In this document: positions 1-9,212 of the stretch, one piece after another | Position numbering within the stretch: position 1 is the first letter of the stretch | Layout of the letters: the number at the start of each line of letters is the position of its first letter | Source of the DNA: Motiliproteus sp965230735 | GTDB taxonomy: Bacteria; Pseudomonadota; Gammaproteobacteria; Pseudomonadales; Balneatricaceae | DNA length: 64,000 nucleotides | Assembly: GCF_965230735.1 (NCBI RefSeq) | Contig: NZ_OZ246016.1 | Location: forward strand, 2,852,001 to 2,916,000 | Reading direction: 5' to 3' | Translations under genes and position numbers: made by a program | The notes under the pieces: generated by a model | Database searches by the model: none | What the model was told of the DNA's origin: nothing | What the model saw: the letters and a program-made list of their open reading frames with translations, nothing else

Positions 1-407
1 GAGAAGTACTTGGTAAATAGCGACACCGTGGAGCCGAACACACTGTAGGAGCAGACGATATGATCACCCTGGCTCAGCAGTCCCATTCCCAGGCTAAGAA
101 TCGCCGCCATTCCGGAAGAGGTCGCCACGGCCCGCTCGCCCTCTTCCATCGCTGCAATCCGTTGTTCAAACAGGCGCACGGTCGGGTTGGTGAAACGGGA
201 GTAGATATTGCCATCTTCGTCGCCGCCAAAGCGCGCGGCCGCTTGGGCGGCGCTATGGAAAACAAAGCTGGAGGTCGGGAAGATCGGCTCGCTGTGCTCC
301 CCCTCGGGGGTACGCTGATGGCCGGCACGGATCGCCAACGTCGCCAGTTCGGCATCGGTCAAATCGGCATCCAGACGGGAGCTAGGTGCCTTCGGTTTAC
401 TGCTCAT
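1..407 (-). CDS. metZ: O-succinylhomoserine sulfhydrylase, N-terminal part (runs off left edge)
   Basis: PLP enzyme of the Cys/Met-metabolism family that makes homocysteine from O-succinylhomoserine and sulfide. Only the first 135 or so codons lie in the window; the frame is open to base 1. The start is the ATG at 405-407, giving MSSKPKAPSSRLDADL. The family hallmarks RAGHQRTPEGEHSEPI, YSRFTNPTVRLFEQR and TSSGMAAI follow in order. The last of these begins the PLP phosphate-binding region. The gene lies 51 bp downstream of purF on the same strand, as in Pseudomonas (purF-metZ). Assignment to MetZ rather than a cystathionine synthase or lyase rests on the N-terminal sequence and this neighbour. 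Confidence 0.9.
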   Translation of the reverse strand, partial: MSSKPKAPSSRLDADLTDAELATLAIRAGHQRTPEGEHSEPIFPTSSFVFHSAAQAAARFGGDEDGNIYSRFTNPTVRLFEQRIAAMEEGERAVATSSGMAAILSLGMGLLSQGDHIVCSYSVFGSTVSLFTKYF

Positions 408-458
408 GGTATGACTCGCTCTGTAGTTGAAGGTGTTTTGTCGCTTTTTATTGGCGAC

Positions 459-1973
459 TCACATCTTCTCCAACAGGTTATTGGCATCGTTGCTGTCGGC
501 CTGGACATTGCCACTCTTGGCTTCGTCATTGCGGGCGGCATCCAGTCGATCCAGATAACTCTTGTTGATATCGCCGGTCACATAGTTGCCGTCGAACACC
601 GAACAGTCGAACTCCTTAACACCAGCGTTGCTCCACTGGGTGGATTCGATCAGATCCGACAGATCCTGGTACAGCATCCAGTCCGCACCGATCAGCTCAC
701 CCACTTCCTCATCGGTACGGTTATGGGCGATCAGCTCTTTGGCCGAAGGCATATCGATACCGTAGACGTTGGGGTACCGAACCGCAGGCGCGGCCGAGGC
801 GAAATAAACCTTCTTCGCGCCCATCTCACGCGCCATGTCGACGATCTGGCGGGAGGTGGTTCCACGGACGATGGAATCGTCTACCAGCAGAACATTCTTA
901 CCACGGAATTCGAGCTCGATCGGCGTCAACTTCTGGCGTACGGTTTTTTCGCGCTGTTTCTGCCCCGGCATGATAAAGGTCCGACCGATATAACGGTTTT
1001 TGATAAAGCCTTCGCGGAAGTCGACGCCCAGTCGTCGCGCCATTTCCAGCGCAGCCACCCGGCTGGTTTCCGGAATCGGAATCACCACGTCGATATCATG
1101 GTCGGGACGCTCGCGCAGCGCCTTCTCCGCCAGCAGTTCGCCCTGGCGCATCCGGGCCTTGTAGACCGAAATACCGTCGATGATCGAATCGGGACGGGCC
1201 AGGTAAACAAATTCGAACAGGCAAGGACTCAGTTTGGTGTTTTCTGCACACTGGCGGGTATGAACATCACCGTCCTGGGTAAGATAAATCGCTTCACCCG
1301 GTTCCAGATCGCGGACCAGTTTGTAGCCACAGGAAACCAACGCCACGCTTTCAGATGCCACCATATACTCGGTGCCCTGCTCTGTCTCGCGCTTGCCGTA
1401 ACAGACCGGACGGATACCCAGCGGATCTCGGAAAGCCACGATGCCGTAACCGGTAATCATGGCGACGACGGCGTAACCGCCGCGACAGCGGCTGTGGACG
1501 TGGGAAACCGCCGAGAAAATATCATCGGGGCTCGGAACCAGTTTACCCAGACGCTGCAACTCGTGGGCGAAAGTGTTGAGCAGCACCTCGGAGTCGGAGT
1601 TAGTGTTGATATGACGCAGATCGGTCCGGAAGATGTCTTCGGCCAGCTCCGATGAGTTGGTCAGGTTGCCGTTATGGGCCAGCGCAATTCCATAGGGCGA
1701 GTTGACGTAGAACGGCTGTGCTTCGGCCGCACTGGCACTGCCCGCCGTGGGGTAGCGAACATGGGCAATCCCCATATTGCCGACCAGGTTACGCATATGC
1801 CGATGCCGGAACACCGAATTGACCAGGCCATTATCTTTTCTCAGGTGAAAACGGCTTCCTTCGCAGGTCACCATACCGGCGGCATCCTGGCCACGATGTT
1901 GTAACACGGTCAGCGCGTCAAACAACGTCTGATTAACATGATCTTTAGCAACGATACCGACAATGCCGCACAT
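459..1973 (-). CDS. purF: Amidophosphoribosyltransferase
   Basis: First committed enzyme of purine synthesis, making phosphoribosylamine from PRPP and glutamine. The product is 504 aa, close to the E. coli length of 505. I chose the ATG at 1971-1973 because it places Cys directly after Met (MCGIVGIV), and this Cys must become the N-terminal nucleophile. An in-frame start 18 codons upstream would bury it. The class II glutaminase domain fills about residues 2-235, with HVRYPTAG and AHNGNLTN. The phosphoribosyltransferase domain carries the PRPP motif VLLVDDSIVRGTT at about residues 359-372. It is followed by metZ and preceded by cvpA on the same strand, probably in one operon. Confidence 0.97.
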   Translation of the reverse strand: MCGIVGIVAKDHVNQTLFDALTVLQHRGQDAAGMVTCEGSRFHLRKDNGLVNSVFRHRHMRNLVGNMGIAHVRYPTAGSASAAEAQPFYVNSPYGIALAHNGNLTNSSELAEDIFRTDLRHINTNSDSEVLLNTFAHELQRLGKLVPSPDDIFSAVSHVHSRCRGGYAVVAMITGYGIVAFRDPLGIRPVCYGKRETEQGTEYMVASESVALVSCGYKLVRDLEPGEAIYLTQDGDVHTRQCAENTKLSPCLFEFVYLARPDSIIDGISVYKARMRQGELLAEKALRERPDHDIDVVIPIPETSRVAALEMARRLGVDFREGFIKNRYIGRTFIMPGQKQREKTVRQKLTPIELEFRGKNVLLVDDSIVRGTTSRQIVDMAREMGAKKVYFASAAPAVRYPNVYGIDMPSAKELIAHNRTDEEVGELIGADWMLYQDLSDLIESTQWSNAGVKEFDCSVFDGNYVTGDINKSYLDRLDAARNDEAKSGNVQADSNDANNLLEKM

Positions 1974-2068
1974 GCAGAGCACCTCATCTACTGCAAAAAT
2001 AATCGGCCTTCGCGGAGCAAGATCCACGAAAGCCCTTCGTCCTGAAACGCAACAGGCTAATTATATGC

Positions 2069-2566
2069 CTATTCACGCCCCAGGTTCATGATCAGGTCTG
2101 AAGCTTCCGAAGCCACCTGACGAGTCCAGTCTTCCATCATTTGGAAGTGGGGTATCAAGGTGGACTCCGCCCACCATCTATCTTGCTTTGCCGGCGTCAT
2201 CGCCAGCAAGGCCACGGCCACAACTACCACGATGCAGCCGCGGGCCAATCCAAATGCCATCCCCAGCACGCGATCCGTGCTGCTCAACCCGGTCGCTTTG
2301 ATCATCATTCCGATCAGGTTGTTGATCAACGCACCGGTAAACAGCACCCCGATAAACAGCAGCGCAAAAGCCGCCACGATTCGTGCCGACGGCGTTTGGA
2401 TATAATCGATGAGCAGCACACTGAGCTGATCGGTAAACAGGCGCGCGATCACAAAGGCAGCCACCCAGGTGAGCAGCGACAGCGCCTCCTTAAAGAAACC
2501 TCGCTTAAGACTCAGCAGTGCAGAAACGCTGATCAGGGCGATAATGACCAGATCGGCCCAATTCAT
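2069..2566 (-). CDS. cvpA: CvpA family inner-membrane protein
   Basis: A 165-aa membrane protein of the CvpA family, named after colicin V export and linked in other bacteria to envelope stress resistance. Four hydrophobic segments are visible: about residues 5-17, 29-47, 62-82 and 103-121. The N-terminus MNWADLVIIALISVSALLS is typical of the family, as is the stretch with FTGALINNLIG. It lies 95 bp upstream of purF, the same cvpA-purF pairing seen in E. coli and Pseudomonas. Its biochemical role is unknown. Confidence 0.93.
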   Translation of the reverse strand: MNWADLVIIALISVSALLSLKRGFFKEALSLLTWVAAFVIARLFTDQLSVLLIDYIQTPSARIVAAFALLFIGVLFTGALINNLIGMMIKATGLSSTDRVLGMAFGLARGCIVVVVAVALLAMTPAKQDRWWAESTLIPHFQMMEDWTRQVASEASDLIMNLGRE

Positions 2567-2662
2567 TGGCTTCCTCGCAGTTTACGGATACGGCAAAGGC
2601 GCGCATTCTAACAGAGCCGCCAACCACACCCAACCACCCGAAAGCGGCGTTGACCTAAGGTG

Positions 2663-3286
2663 TTAAGGACGGTAGCGCAGCACCAGGCCATCCAGTTTGA
2701 CCTCACGCTTCAATTGCTGCTTCAGCTGCTCTATCCGACTTTTCTGGTTGTCGGGACCGACAAACACCTTACTCAGCGGCCCCTTTTGACGGATATAGGC
2801 TTTATAACCACGCTGGATCAGCTTCTGCTGCAGCGCGACCGCATTGGCTCTCTCTTTGAAACTGGCCAACTGAAGCGTCCAGCCGACAGGTACACCCTGT
2901 TGATCCAGCACCGGCTTTTCTTTGGCAATGGTTGATACCGGTTTCGCCGGTTCTACGGGCTTGCTGGTCTGCCCCTCGACCTTCTCTGCCGCAGATGAAG
3001 GACCGGCCTGCTTGGACACGTCTTCGACAGCCTCGATGGCTTCAGGCGGCTCGGGAAGGCTCTGGACCGGAGTCGGTTGCGGTTCTGCCAGCTCAGAGGT
3101 ATCGGGATTGGGCTGGTTCACCGGCTGGTAGTGGACGATTTCGATGGGTGCCGGCGCCTCGGGCACCACCGATTGCAACCGTCCCTGCTTCAGGCCGGCG
3201 CCGTCAAAGATCATCGGCAGAAAGATCACCGCGATAGCCAGTAGCAGCAGGCCGCCGAGCAGTCGTTCTTTGACTGGACGTTCCAT
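2663..3286 (-). CDS. dedD: SPOR-domain cell-division protein, DedD-like
   Basis: A 207-aa bitopic protein. A cytoplasmic MERPVKERLLGG segment is followed by one transmembrane helix at about residues 10-29, then a Pro/Glu/Ala-rich linker to about residue 130. A C-terminal SPOR domain (about 132-207) contains WTLQLASFKERANA and GYKAYIRQKGPLSKVFVG. SPOR domains bind denuded glycan strands of septal peptidoglycan, which points to a role in division. The folC-dedD-cvpA order matches E. coli and Pseudomonas. The stop and the next gene are close, so co-transcription with folC is likely. Confidence 0.9.
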   Translation of the reverse strand: MERPVKERLLGGLLLLAIAVIFLPMIFDGAGLKQGRLQSVVPEAPAPIEIVHYQPVNQPNPDTSELAEPQPTPVQSLPEPPEAIEAVEDVSKQAGPSSAAEKVEGQTSKPVEPAKPVSTIAKEKPVLDQQGVPVGWTLQLASFKERANAVALQQKLIQRGYKAYIRQKGPLSKVFVGPDNQKSRIEQLKQQLKREVKLDGLVLRYRP

Positions 3287-3300
3287 CTCTACGCTACCTC

Positions 3301-4572
3301 CTATCTCTGTATCTGGGCCAGGATATCTGCCACGGTGTAGAAAGACCCCAGCACCAGGATACGATCGCCATCCCGGCTTTGTTTAATCGCCGCCTGACAA
3401 GCCTTCCAGGGCGACTCGTAATATTGCGCTGCCGTTGTCTGGGGCAAGGCCAGAGCCAGCTCATCGGCGCTGAGCCCTCGAGGACAATCCAATCCCGCCA
3501 ACAACCAATGATCGACCACAGGGAGCAACGGGGCGATGCTTTCGGCGCAATCCTTATCGGCCAGCATACCCAGAACACAGTAAGTATCGCCGCTAATGCT
3601 CGGTAGTGTCGAAGCCAGATACTGCGCAGCATGGGGGTTATGAGCCACATCCAGAAGCAGCTTGCGACCATCGATCGACAACTGCTGTCGCCGTCCCGTC
3701 AACGCGGCCTGGGCCAATCCTTGGACAATGGCAAAGGGAGAAAAATCCAGCGGCAACAGCGACAACGCCTGCAGCGCCGTGGAAGCATTCTCAAACGGCA
3801 ACCGAACTCCGGGCAGACAGGGATATTCCAGTGACTGACCGGAAGAGTCGAGTCCGTGCCAGCACCAATTCTCCTGCCGCTCGTCCGGGCCGAACTGTTC
3901 GCCCCAATGGTAGATCGTACAGCCCAGCTCCGTTGCCCGCTTCAGGACGCTGTCCGGCATCGAGACTTCGCCGTACACCATCGGAATCCCAGGACGCAGA
4001 ATACCGGCTTTTTCGAAACCGACGGTTTCTCGATCGTTACCCAGCCAATCTTGATGATCCAACGCAACCGTGGTGATCACCGCGACATCGGGATCGATAA
4101 TATTGACCGCGTCGAGCCGTCCTCCAAGACCTACTTCCAGCAGGATCAGATCCGGCTGCCATTGACGGAATAGCCACAACGCCGCCAGGGTGCCGACTTC
4201 GAAATAGCTCAGGCTCAAGCCCAACGTTTCTCGAGCCTGATCGATAGCTTCGAAGGCTTGGCAAAGGGATTGGTCATCGGCCGGTTCACCATTAAGGGTG
4301 ACCCGTTCGTTGTAGCGCAGGAAGTGTGGCGAACTGTAGCAGCCAACCCGGTAGCCCTGCTCGGTGCAGATGCTACGCATGAAGGCCTGGGTCGAGCCCT
4401 TGCCGTTGGTGCCGGCAAGGGTCACGATCGGGCAGTTCCAGCCGTCGACCAGCTGCAATCGTTCGGCAACGGCCCTAACCCGATCCAAGCCCAGTTCGAT
4501 CTCACTGGGGTGGGCCGCCTCGATGACGCTCAACCACTGGTCAAGCGTCCGGGATTGACTGTTGGTTGTCAT
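3301..4572 (-). CDS. folC: Dihydrofolate synthase / folylpolyglutamate synthase
   Basis: Bifunctional ligase of 423 aa. It adds glutamate to dihydropteroate and then extends the polyglutamate tail of folates. The Mur-ligase-type P-loop is visible as VTLAGTNGKGST at about residues 47-58. LEVGLGGRLDAVN and ITTVALDHQDWLG follow, and LLDVAHNPHAAQYL marks the C-terminal domain. The length is normal for gammaproteobacteria. It starts 8 bp after the accD stop, so it is probably translated from the same mRNA, an order conserved in E. coli and Pseudomonas. Confidence 0.96.
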   Translation of the reverse strand: MTTNSQSRTLDQWLSVIEAAHPSEIELGLDRVRAVAERLQLVDGWNCPIVTLAGTNGKGSTQAFMRSICTEQGYRVGCYSSPHFLRYNERVTLNGEPADDQSLCQAFEAIDQARETLGLSLSYFEVGTLAALWLFRQWQPDLILLEVGLGGRLDAVNIIDPDVAVITTVALDHQDWLGNDRETVGFEKAGILRPGIPMVYGEVSMPDSVLKRATELGCTIYHWGEQFGPDERQENWCWHGLDSSGQSLEYPCLPGVRLPFENASTALQALSLLPLDFSPFAIVQGLAQAALTGRRQQLSIDGRKLLLDVAHNPHAAQYLASTLPSISGDTYCVLGMLADKDCAESIAPLLPVVDHWLLAGLDCPRGLSADELALALPQTTAAQYYESPWKACQAAIKQSRDGDRILVLGSFYTVADILAQIQR

Positions 4573-4580
4573 TGAGGGGA

Positions 4581-5504
4581 TCAGTCCGCCTCAGGTTCAG
4601 TTACTTCGGCACTGGTTTCGGGCTCGACCGGCTCGGCTAGCTCGACGGCAGGCTGGTGAGTCAGTTTGGCCAGAATCGATGCCAGCTTGGCACGCATTTC
4701 ACTACGCCGGATGATCATATCCACCGCACCGTGCTCAAGCAGGAATTCACTGCGCTGGAAGCCTTCGGGGAGTTTTTCACGTACGGTCTGTTCGATAACA
4801 CGCGGACCGGCAAATCCAATCAGCGCATTCGGTTCGGCAACGTTCAGATCACCCAGCATCGCCAGCGATGCAGAAACCCCACCGAATACCGGATCGGTCA
4901 GCACCGAGATATAGGGAATACCTTCGGCCTTCAGTTTCTCCAGCGCCGCCGACGTTTTCGCCATCTGCATCAGCGAGAACAGCGCTTCTTGCATCCGCGC
5001 ACCGCCACTGGCGGCGAAACAGACCAGCGGGATGCGCTGCTCAAGGCTGACATTAACCGCGCGCACGAAGCGCTCGCCGACCACGGCTCCCATGGATCCA
5101 CCCAGGAAGGAAAACTCGAAGGCAACCGCGACCACATCCTGGCCGTTGAGCTGACCTTTCATGGCGATCAGGGCATCCTTCTCACCGGTCTGCTTTTGTG
5201 CCGAGCTCAAGCGATCTTTGTACTTTTTGGAGTCCTTGAACTTGAGGCGATCTACCGGCTCAACATCGGTGCCGATCTCGATACGGCCCTCTTCATCAAG
5301 GAACCACTCCAGACGCTGGCGAGCACCAAGACGCATATGGTGGTCACACTTGGGGCAGACATTCAGGTTTTTATCCAGCTCCGGGCGGTACAGGACAGCG
5401 GTACATTTGGGACACTTCTTCCACAACCCTTCCGGAATGTCACTTTTCTTGCGCGATTGGGAACGCCCAAGGGACGGAACGATTTTCTCTAGCCAGTTGC
5501 TCAT
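4581..5504 (-). CDS. accD: Acetyl-CoA carboxylase carboxyltransferase subunit beta
   Basis: Beta subunit of the carboxyltransferase that makes malonyl-CoA for fatty-acid synthesis. It has 307 aa. A four-Cys zinc ribbon is visible near the N-terminus (WKKCPKCTAVLYRPEL, then NVCPKCDHHM). The crotonase-fold transferase domain carries FAASGGARMQEALFSLMQM, SVLTDPVFGGVSASLAM and GFAGPRVIEQTVREKLPEGFQ, each of which is diagnostic. The C-terminal 20-25 residues are an acidic tail. It lies between trpA and folC as in Pseudomonas-type chromosomes. Confidence 0.97.
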   Translation of the reverse strand: MSNWLEKIVPSLGRSQSRKKSDIPEGLWKKCPKCTAVLYRPELDKNLNVCPKCDHHMRLGARQRLEWFLDEEGRIEIGTDVEPVDRLKFKDSKKYKDRLSSAQKQTGEKDALIAMKGQLNGQDVVAVAFEFSFLGGSMGAVVGERFVRAVNVSLEQRIPLVCFAASGGARMQEALFSLMQMAKTSAALEKLKAEGIPYISVLTDPVFGGVSASLAMLGDLNVAEPNALIGFAGPRVIEQTVREKLPEGFQRSEFLLEHGAVDMIIRRSEMRAKLASILAKLTHQPAVELAEPVEPETSAEVTEPEAD

Positions 5505-5623
5505 CTCGGCTTCACTCTTTTCGACGGATCATCGCTAATCAACAATGAACCGCTGCAGTTCGTATCAAAGATAATTCGTTGTAAATAGGGTTGATAGTCA
5601 ACCCGACCGAAGCGGTAACCCGC

Positions 5624-6427
5624 TTACTGGTCCATCGCGCTGCGCATCGACACCAGAATTTCGGCGACAGCTGCCGGAATCTGATCGACCTGCTGCTGCA
5701 GCTCGGCAATCTTGTTCACCAGTACGCTGCCAACGATCACCCCATCGGCCACTTCTGCCACTGCGGCGGCTGATTCGGCATCACGAATGCCGAAGCCCAC
5801 ACCCACAGGCAGCGAGGTGTGTTGACGAATCTTGTCAACATTGCTGGCAACCGCATCGACATCCAGCGCACTGGAGCCGGTCACGCCCTTGACCGACACG
5901 TAGTAGACATAACCACTGCCGGCGGCGCAGATACGCTTGATCCGCTCATCGGTGGTGGTCGGCGCGATCAGGAAGATCGCATCCATCCCTTTGGCCTTAA
6001 GGCCCTCGCAGAAGCTGTCAGCTTCCTCCGGCGGTAGATCAACCGTCAGAACACCATCGACGCCGGCCTCGCTGGCCTGGGTCAGGAAATTATCGTAGCC
6101 GATCGCCTCGATCGGATTCAGGTAGCCCATCAAAACAACCGGGGTCTGGCTATCCTGCTGGCGGAAGTTCTTGACCATCTCCAGCACATCGACCAAGCGG
6201 GTACCGTGTACCAGCGCCCGCTCGCAGGCCAACTGGATTACCGGACCATCGGCCATCGGATCGGAAAACGGGATACCCAGCTCGATGATGTCGGCACCGG
6301 CCTCGACCATGGCATGCATCAACCCAACGGTGACACCCGGCTCGGGATCACCGGCGGTCACGTAGGGGATCAGCGCTTTACGTCCCTGCTGCTTCAGACT
6401 TTGCAGACACTGTTGAATACGACTCAT
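5624..6427 (-). CDS. trpA: Tryptophan synthase alpha subunit
   Basis: Cleaves indole-3-glycerol phosphate to indole and glyceraldehyde 3-phosphate, passing indole to TrpB. It has 267 aa, the usual length. The two catalytic residues fall at the same numbers as in the Salmonella enzyme: Glu49 (ADIIELGIPFSDP) and Asp60 (PMADGPVIQ). The phosphate-binding GVGFGIRD and VIVGSVLV are also present. It lies 27 bp downstream of trpB. About 119 bp separate it from accD. Confidence 0.97.
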   Translation of the reverse strand: MSRIQQCLQSLKQQGRKALIPYVTAGDPEPGVTVGLMHAMVEAGADIIELGIPFSDPMADGPVIQLACERALVHGTRLVDVLEMVKNFRQQDSQTPVVLMGYLNPIEAIGYDNFLTQASEAGVDGVLTVDLPPEEADSFCEGLKAKGMDAIFLIAPTTTDERIKRICAAGSGYVYYVSVKGVTGSSALDVDAVASNVDKIRQHTSLPVGVGFGIRDAESAAAVAEVADGVIVGSVLVNKIAELQQQVDQIPAAVAEILVSMRSAMDQ

Positions 6428-6454
6428 TGGAACCTCAATCTGAATGCGTTGCGC

Positions 6455-7675
6455 TTAAACTTCGATGCCGTCGATCTCTGCCACGGTATGGATGTCTTTA
6501 TCCCCGCGGCCAGACAAATTAACCAGCAGTATTTGATCGGCAGACATGGTCGGAGCCAGTTTGATCGCCTGGGCAATCGCGTGGCTGGACTCCAGTGCCG
6601 GCATGATCCCCTCAACCTTGGTCAGGGTGCGGAAGGCGTCCAGCGCCTCGTCGTCATTTATCGCGACATATTCCGCTCGACCGCAGTCTTTCAACCAGGA
6701 GTGTTCCGGACCTACACCCGGATAATCCAGACCGGCGGATACCGAATGGGTTCCGGCGATCTGGCCGGCATCGTCTTCCATCAGGTAGGTCCGGTTGCCG
6801 TGCAGCACGCCGGGACGACCGGCACACAGAGGTGCGGCATGCTGTCCGGTCTCGATACCGTACCCGCCCGCCTCAACGCCGATCATGCGCACATCGGTAT
6901 CGGGAATAAACGGGTGGAACAATCCGATGGCATTGGAACCACCGCCGACACAAGCGATCAGCGCATCCGGCAGCTTACCGGCCTGTTCCAGACACTGGGC
7001 CCGAGCTTCACGACCGATAACACACTGGAAGTCACGAACCAGTTTCGGATACGGGTGCGGCCCCGCAGCGGTTCCGATGATGTAGAAGGTGTTGTCGACG
7101 TTGGTAACCCAGTCGCGCATCGCCTCATTCATCGCATCTTTCAGGGTCTTGGTTCCGGACTCGACCGCAACGACCTTGGCACCAAGCAGCTTCATCCGAT
7201 AAACGTTCAGCGCCTGGCGACGGACATCTTCCGAGCCCATGTAGACCACGCACTCAAGCCCCAAACGAGCGGCCACGGTAGCGGATGCCACGCCATGCTG
7301 ACCGGCTCCGGTTTCGGCGATTACCCGCGGCTTGCCCATATATTTGGCCAGCAACGCCTGACCGATGGTGTTGTTCACCTTGTGGGCGCCGGTATGGTTC
7401 AGGTCTTCGCGTTTCAGATAGATCTGCGCACCGCCCAGCTCGCGGCTCAGCCGTTCAGCATGATAAAGCGGCGACGGACGACCCACGTAGTGAGCCAGGT
7501 CTTTATCGAAGGCCTGTTGAAATTCGGGGCTTTGCCAGAGTTTTTCGTACAGTTCGGTCAAGTCTTCAAGGGCGCTGACCAGGGTTTCGGATGCAAACCG
7601 GCCACCGTAAGGACCAAAATGTCCCAGCGCATCGGGCATAGCCAGCAACGCCTGGGTATCAACTTCTGTCGGCAC
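6455..7675 (-). CDS. trpB: Tryptophan synthase beta subunit
   Basis: PLP enzyme that joins indole and serine to make tryptophan. The family signature HTGAHKVNN gives the PLP lysine (Lys99 in this numbering), and VGGGSNAIG binds the cofactor phosphate. I placed the start at the GTG at 7673-7675 (406 aa) because AAGAGGTGG lies just before it. The longer reading from a TTG at 7702 adds nine residues and has no ribosome site. The chosen start overlaps the end of trpF by 17 bp, which suggests translational coupling in a trpF-trpB-trpA unit. Confidence 0.95.
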   Translation of the reverse strand: MPTEVDTQALLAMPDALGHFGPYGGRFASETLVSALEDLTELYEKLWQSPEFQQAFDKDLAHYVGRPSPLYHAERLSRELGGAQIYLKREDLNHTGAHKVNNTIGQALLAKYMGKPRVIAETGAGQHGVASATVAARLGLECVVYMGSEDVRRQALNVYRMKLLGAKVVAVESGTKTLKDAMNEAMRDWVTNVDNTFYIIGTAAGPHPYPKLVRDFQCVIGREARAQCLEQAGKLPDALIACVGGGSNAIGLFHPFIPDTDVRMIGVEAGGYGIETGQHAAPLCAGRPGVLHGNRTYLMEDDAGQIAGTHSVSAGLDYPGVGPEHSWLKDCGRAEYVAINDDEALDAFRTLTKVEGIMPALESSHAIAQAIKLAPTMSADQILLVNLSGRGDKDIHTVAEIDGIEV

Positions 7676-8285
7676 GAGCCACCTCTTCAATAAAACGTTC
7701 AACTAATTCAATATCTTTAATGCCTTTCGAGGCTTCCACCCCACCGCTGACATCGACGGCATAAGGGCTGACACGATTCACCGCATCGGCCACATTGTTC
7801 GGGTCTAACCCGCCGGCCAGGATCACCGGCAACGGCAAATCCGGGGTTATCAACTGCCAATCAAAGCTCTCACCGGTGCCACCCGGAACACCCGGTTTAT
7901 AAGCATCCAGCAGCAAGCCCTGGCTGCTGGCGTACTGTCGTGCCAATTCGGGCAGATCCACAGCCGGCCGGACCCTTACCGCCTTGATATAGGGTTTGCT
8001 GAATTGCTGGCAGTACGAGGGCGATTCATCACCATGGAACTGCAACAGATCAACCGGCACCTGCTGCAGTATCTGGCTGACACGCTCGGGCGTTTCATCG
8101 ACAAACAGCGCCGTTACCGTGACAAATGGCGGCAACGCCTGACAGATCAGCCGAGCCTGCTCAATACTCACCGCACGGGGGCTGGGAGGGTAAAACACCA
8201 GACCAATGGTATCGGCCCCTAACGCAGCAACCCGTCGTGCATTGTCGGCCTCAGTAAGACCGCAAATTTTGATCCGGGTTCTCAC
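7659..8285 (-). CDS. trpF: Phosphoribosylanthranilate isomerase
   Basis: Amadori isomerase of tryptophan synthesis, 208 aa, TIM-barrel fold. The start is taken as the GTG at 8283-8285, preceded by GGGAAGGAAC. A longer open frame to 8357 exists but its first 24 codons do not resemble the family. The N-terminus then reads MRTRIKICGLT, with the catalytic Cys8. GLVFYPPSPR, LLDAYKPGVPGGTG with the catalytic Asp, and AGGLDPNNVADA complete the signature. trpF stands apart from the trpA/trpB fusion arrangements of enterics and heads trpF-trpB-trpA here. Confidence 0.95.
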   Translation of the reverse strand: MRTRIKICGLTEADNARRVAALGADTIGLVFYPPSPRAVSIEQARLICQALPPFVTVTALFVDETPERVSQILQQVPVDLLQFHGDESPSYCQQFSKPYIKAVRVRPAVDLPELARQYASSQGLLLDAYKPGVPGGTGESFDWQLITPDLPLPVILAGGLDPNNVADAVNRVSPYAVDVSGGVEASKGIKDIELVERFIEEVARADRS

Positions 8286-8366
8286 GATGTTCCTTCCCAA
8301 TAACAAAGCGGAAATAGTATCAGATGGGCTGTTGCTAAGGGAACCGCGCCAGCCCAAGCTTTAGAC

Positions 8367-9212
8367 TTATAACGCTCCCAATTGGGGCAAAAACAGCGGG
8401 CCCAGCTCAGATGCCGGCAACTGGTGCTCTTGCGGATATTTCGCATCGACAAAATAGAGCCCAAACGGTGGTGCAGTGACCCCGCCCTGGCGCCGATCAC
8501 GGCTCTCAAGCACCTCTCGCGCCCATTCCGGTTCGGCCTCACCTGCACCGATCTTCATCAGCACCCCGGCGATATTTCGAATCATATGATGCAGGAAGGC
8601 GTTGGCCCGCACGTCGATCACGATCAGCTGGCCATGACGGGTCACATCCAGCTGCCGCACCTCCCGTACCGGGCTGTGGGCCTGACAGCCAACGGCCCGG
8701 TAGGCGTTGAAGTCATGCTCACCGATCAGGAAATTACCCGCCTGCTGCATCCGCTCCTCATCCAGCGGTTTATGGGTCCAACTCAGCTGACGGTTGAGCA
8801 GCGCCGGCATCACCGGTGCGTTGTAGATCACATAGCGATAGCGACGCTCGAGGGCGGAGAAGCGCGCATGAAAGTCTTCGGAAACCCGCTTCGCCCAACG
8901 AATATTGATGTCGTATGGCATGTTGGTATTGGTACCCAACACCCAGGCCCGCTCATCCCGCACCGCATGGGTATCGAAGTGGATGATCTGATAGCAGCCG
9001 TGGACTCCGGCATCGGTACGCCCGGCACAGACCACCTTAACCGGCTCATTGGCGACCTTAGACAGACCTTTCTCAACACAGCCTTGAACGCTTTTGACAT
9101 CGCCGGGCTGGCTTTGCCAGCCGTGGTAGCCGCTGCCGTCATACTCAACACAAAGGGCATAACGAAAAAGAGGCGGCTCAACGGCCGCCTCCAAGTCAAG
9201 CAACTTACTCAT
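8367..9212 (-). CDS. truA: tRNA pseudouridine(38-40) synthase
   Basis: Modifies uridines 38-40 in the anticodon arm of many tRNAs. It has 281 aa. The catalytic Asp67 sits in CAGRTDAGVHG. The substrate-binding YDGSGYHGWQSQPG precedes it, and FLHHMIRNIAGVLMKIG is the conserved C-terminal helix. Its ATG shares one base with the fimV stop codon (TAATG), so translation is probably coupled to fimV. The fimV-truA-trpF order is conserved in Pseudomonas. Confidence 0.96.
   Translation of the reverse strand: MSKLLDLEAAVEPPLFRYALCVEYDGSGYHGWQSQPGDVKSVQGCVEKGLSKVANEPVKVVCAGRTDAGVHGCYQIIHFDTHAVRDERAWVLGTNTNMPYDINIRWAKRVSEDFHARFSALERRYRYVIYNAPVMPALLNRQLSWTHKPLDEERMQQAGNFLIGEHDFNAYRAVGCQAHSPVREVRQLDVTRHGQLIVIDVRANAFLHHMIRNIAGVLMKIGAGEAEPEWAREVLESRDRRQGGVTAPPFGLYFVDAKYPQEHQLPASELGPLFLPQLGAL

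Noticed and set aside
60..1655. Long plus-strand open frame (531 codons) opposite purF
   Set aside because: It is the antisense shadow of purF, which has all catalytic motifs; the translated product has no recognisable features.
6206..7693. Plus-strand frame of 495 codons opposite trpB
   Set aside because: Antisense of a clear trpB; caused by codon bias in GC-rich DNA.
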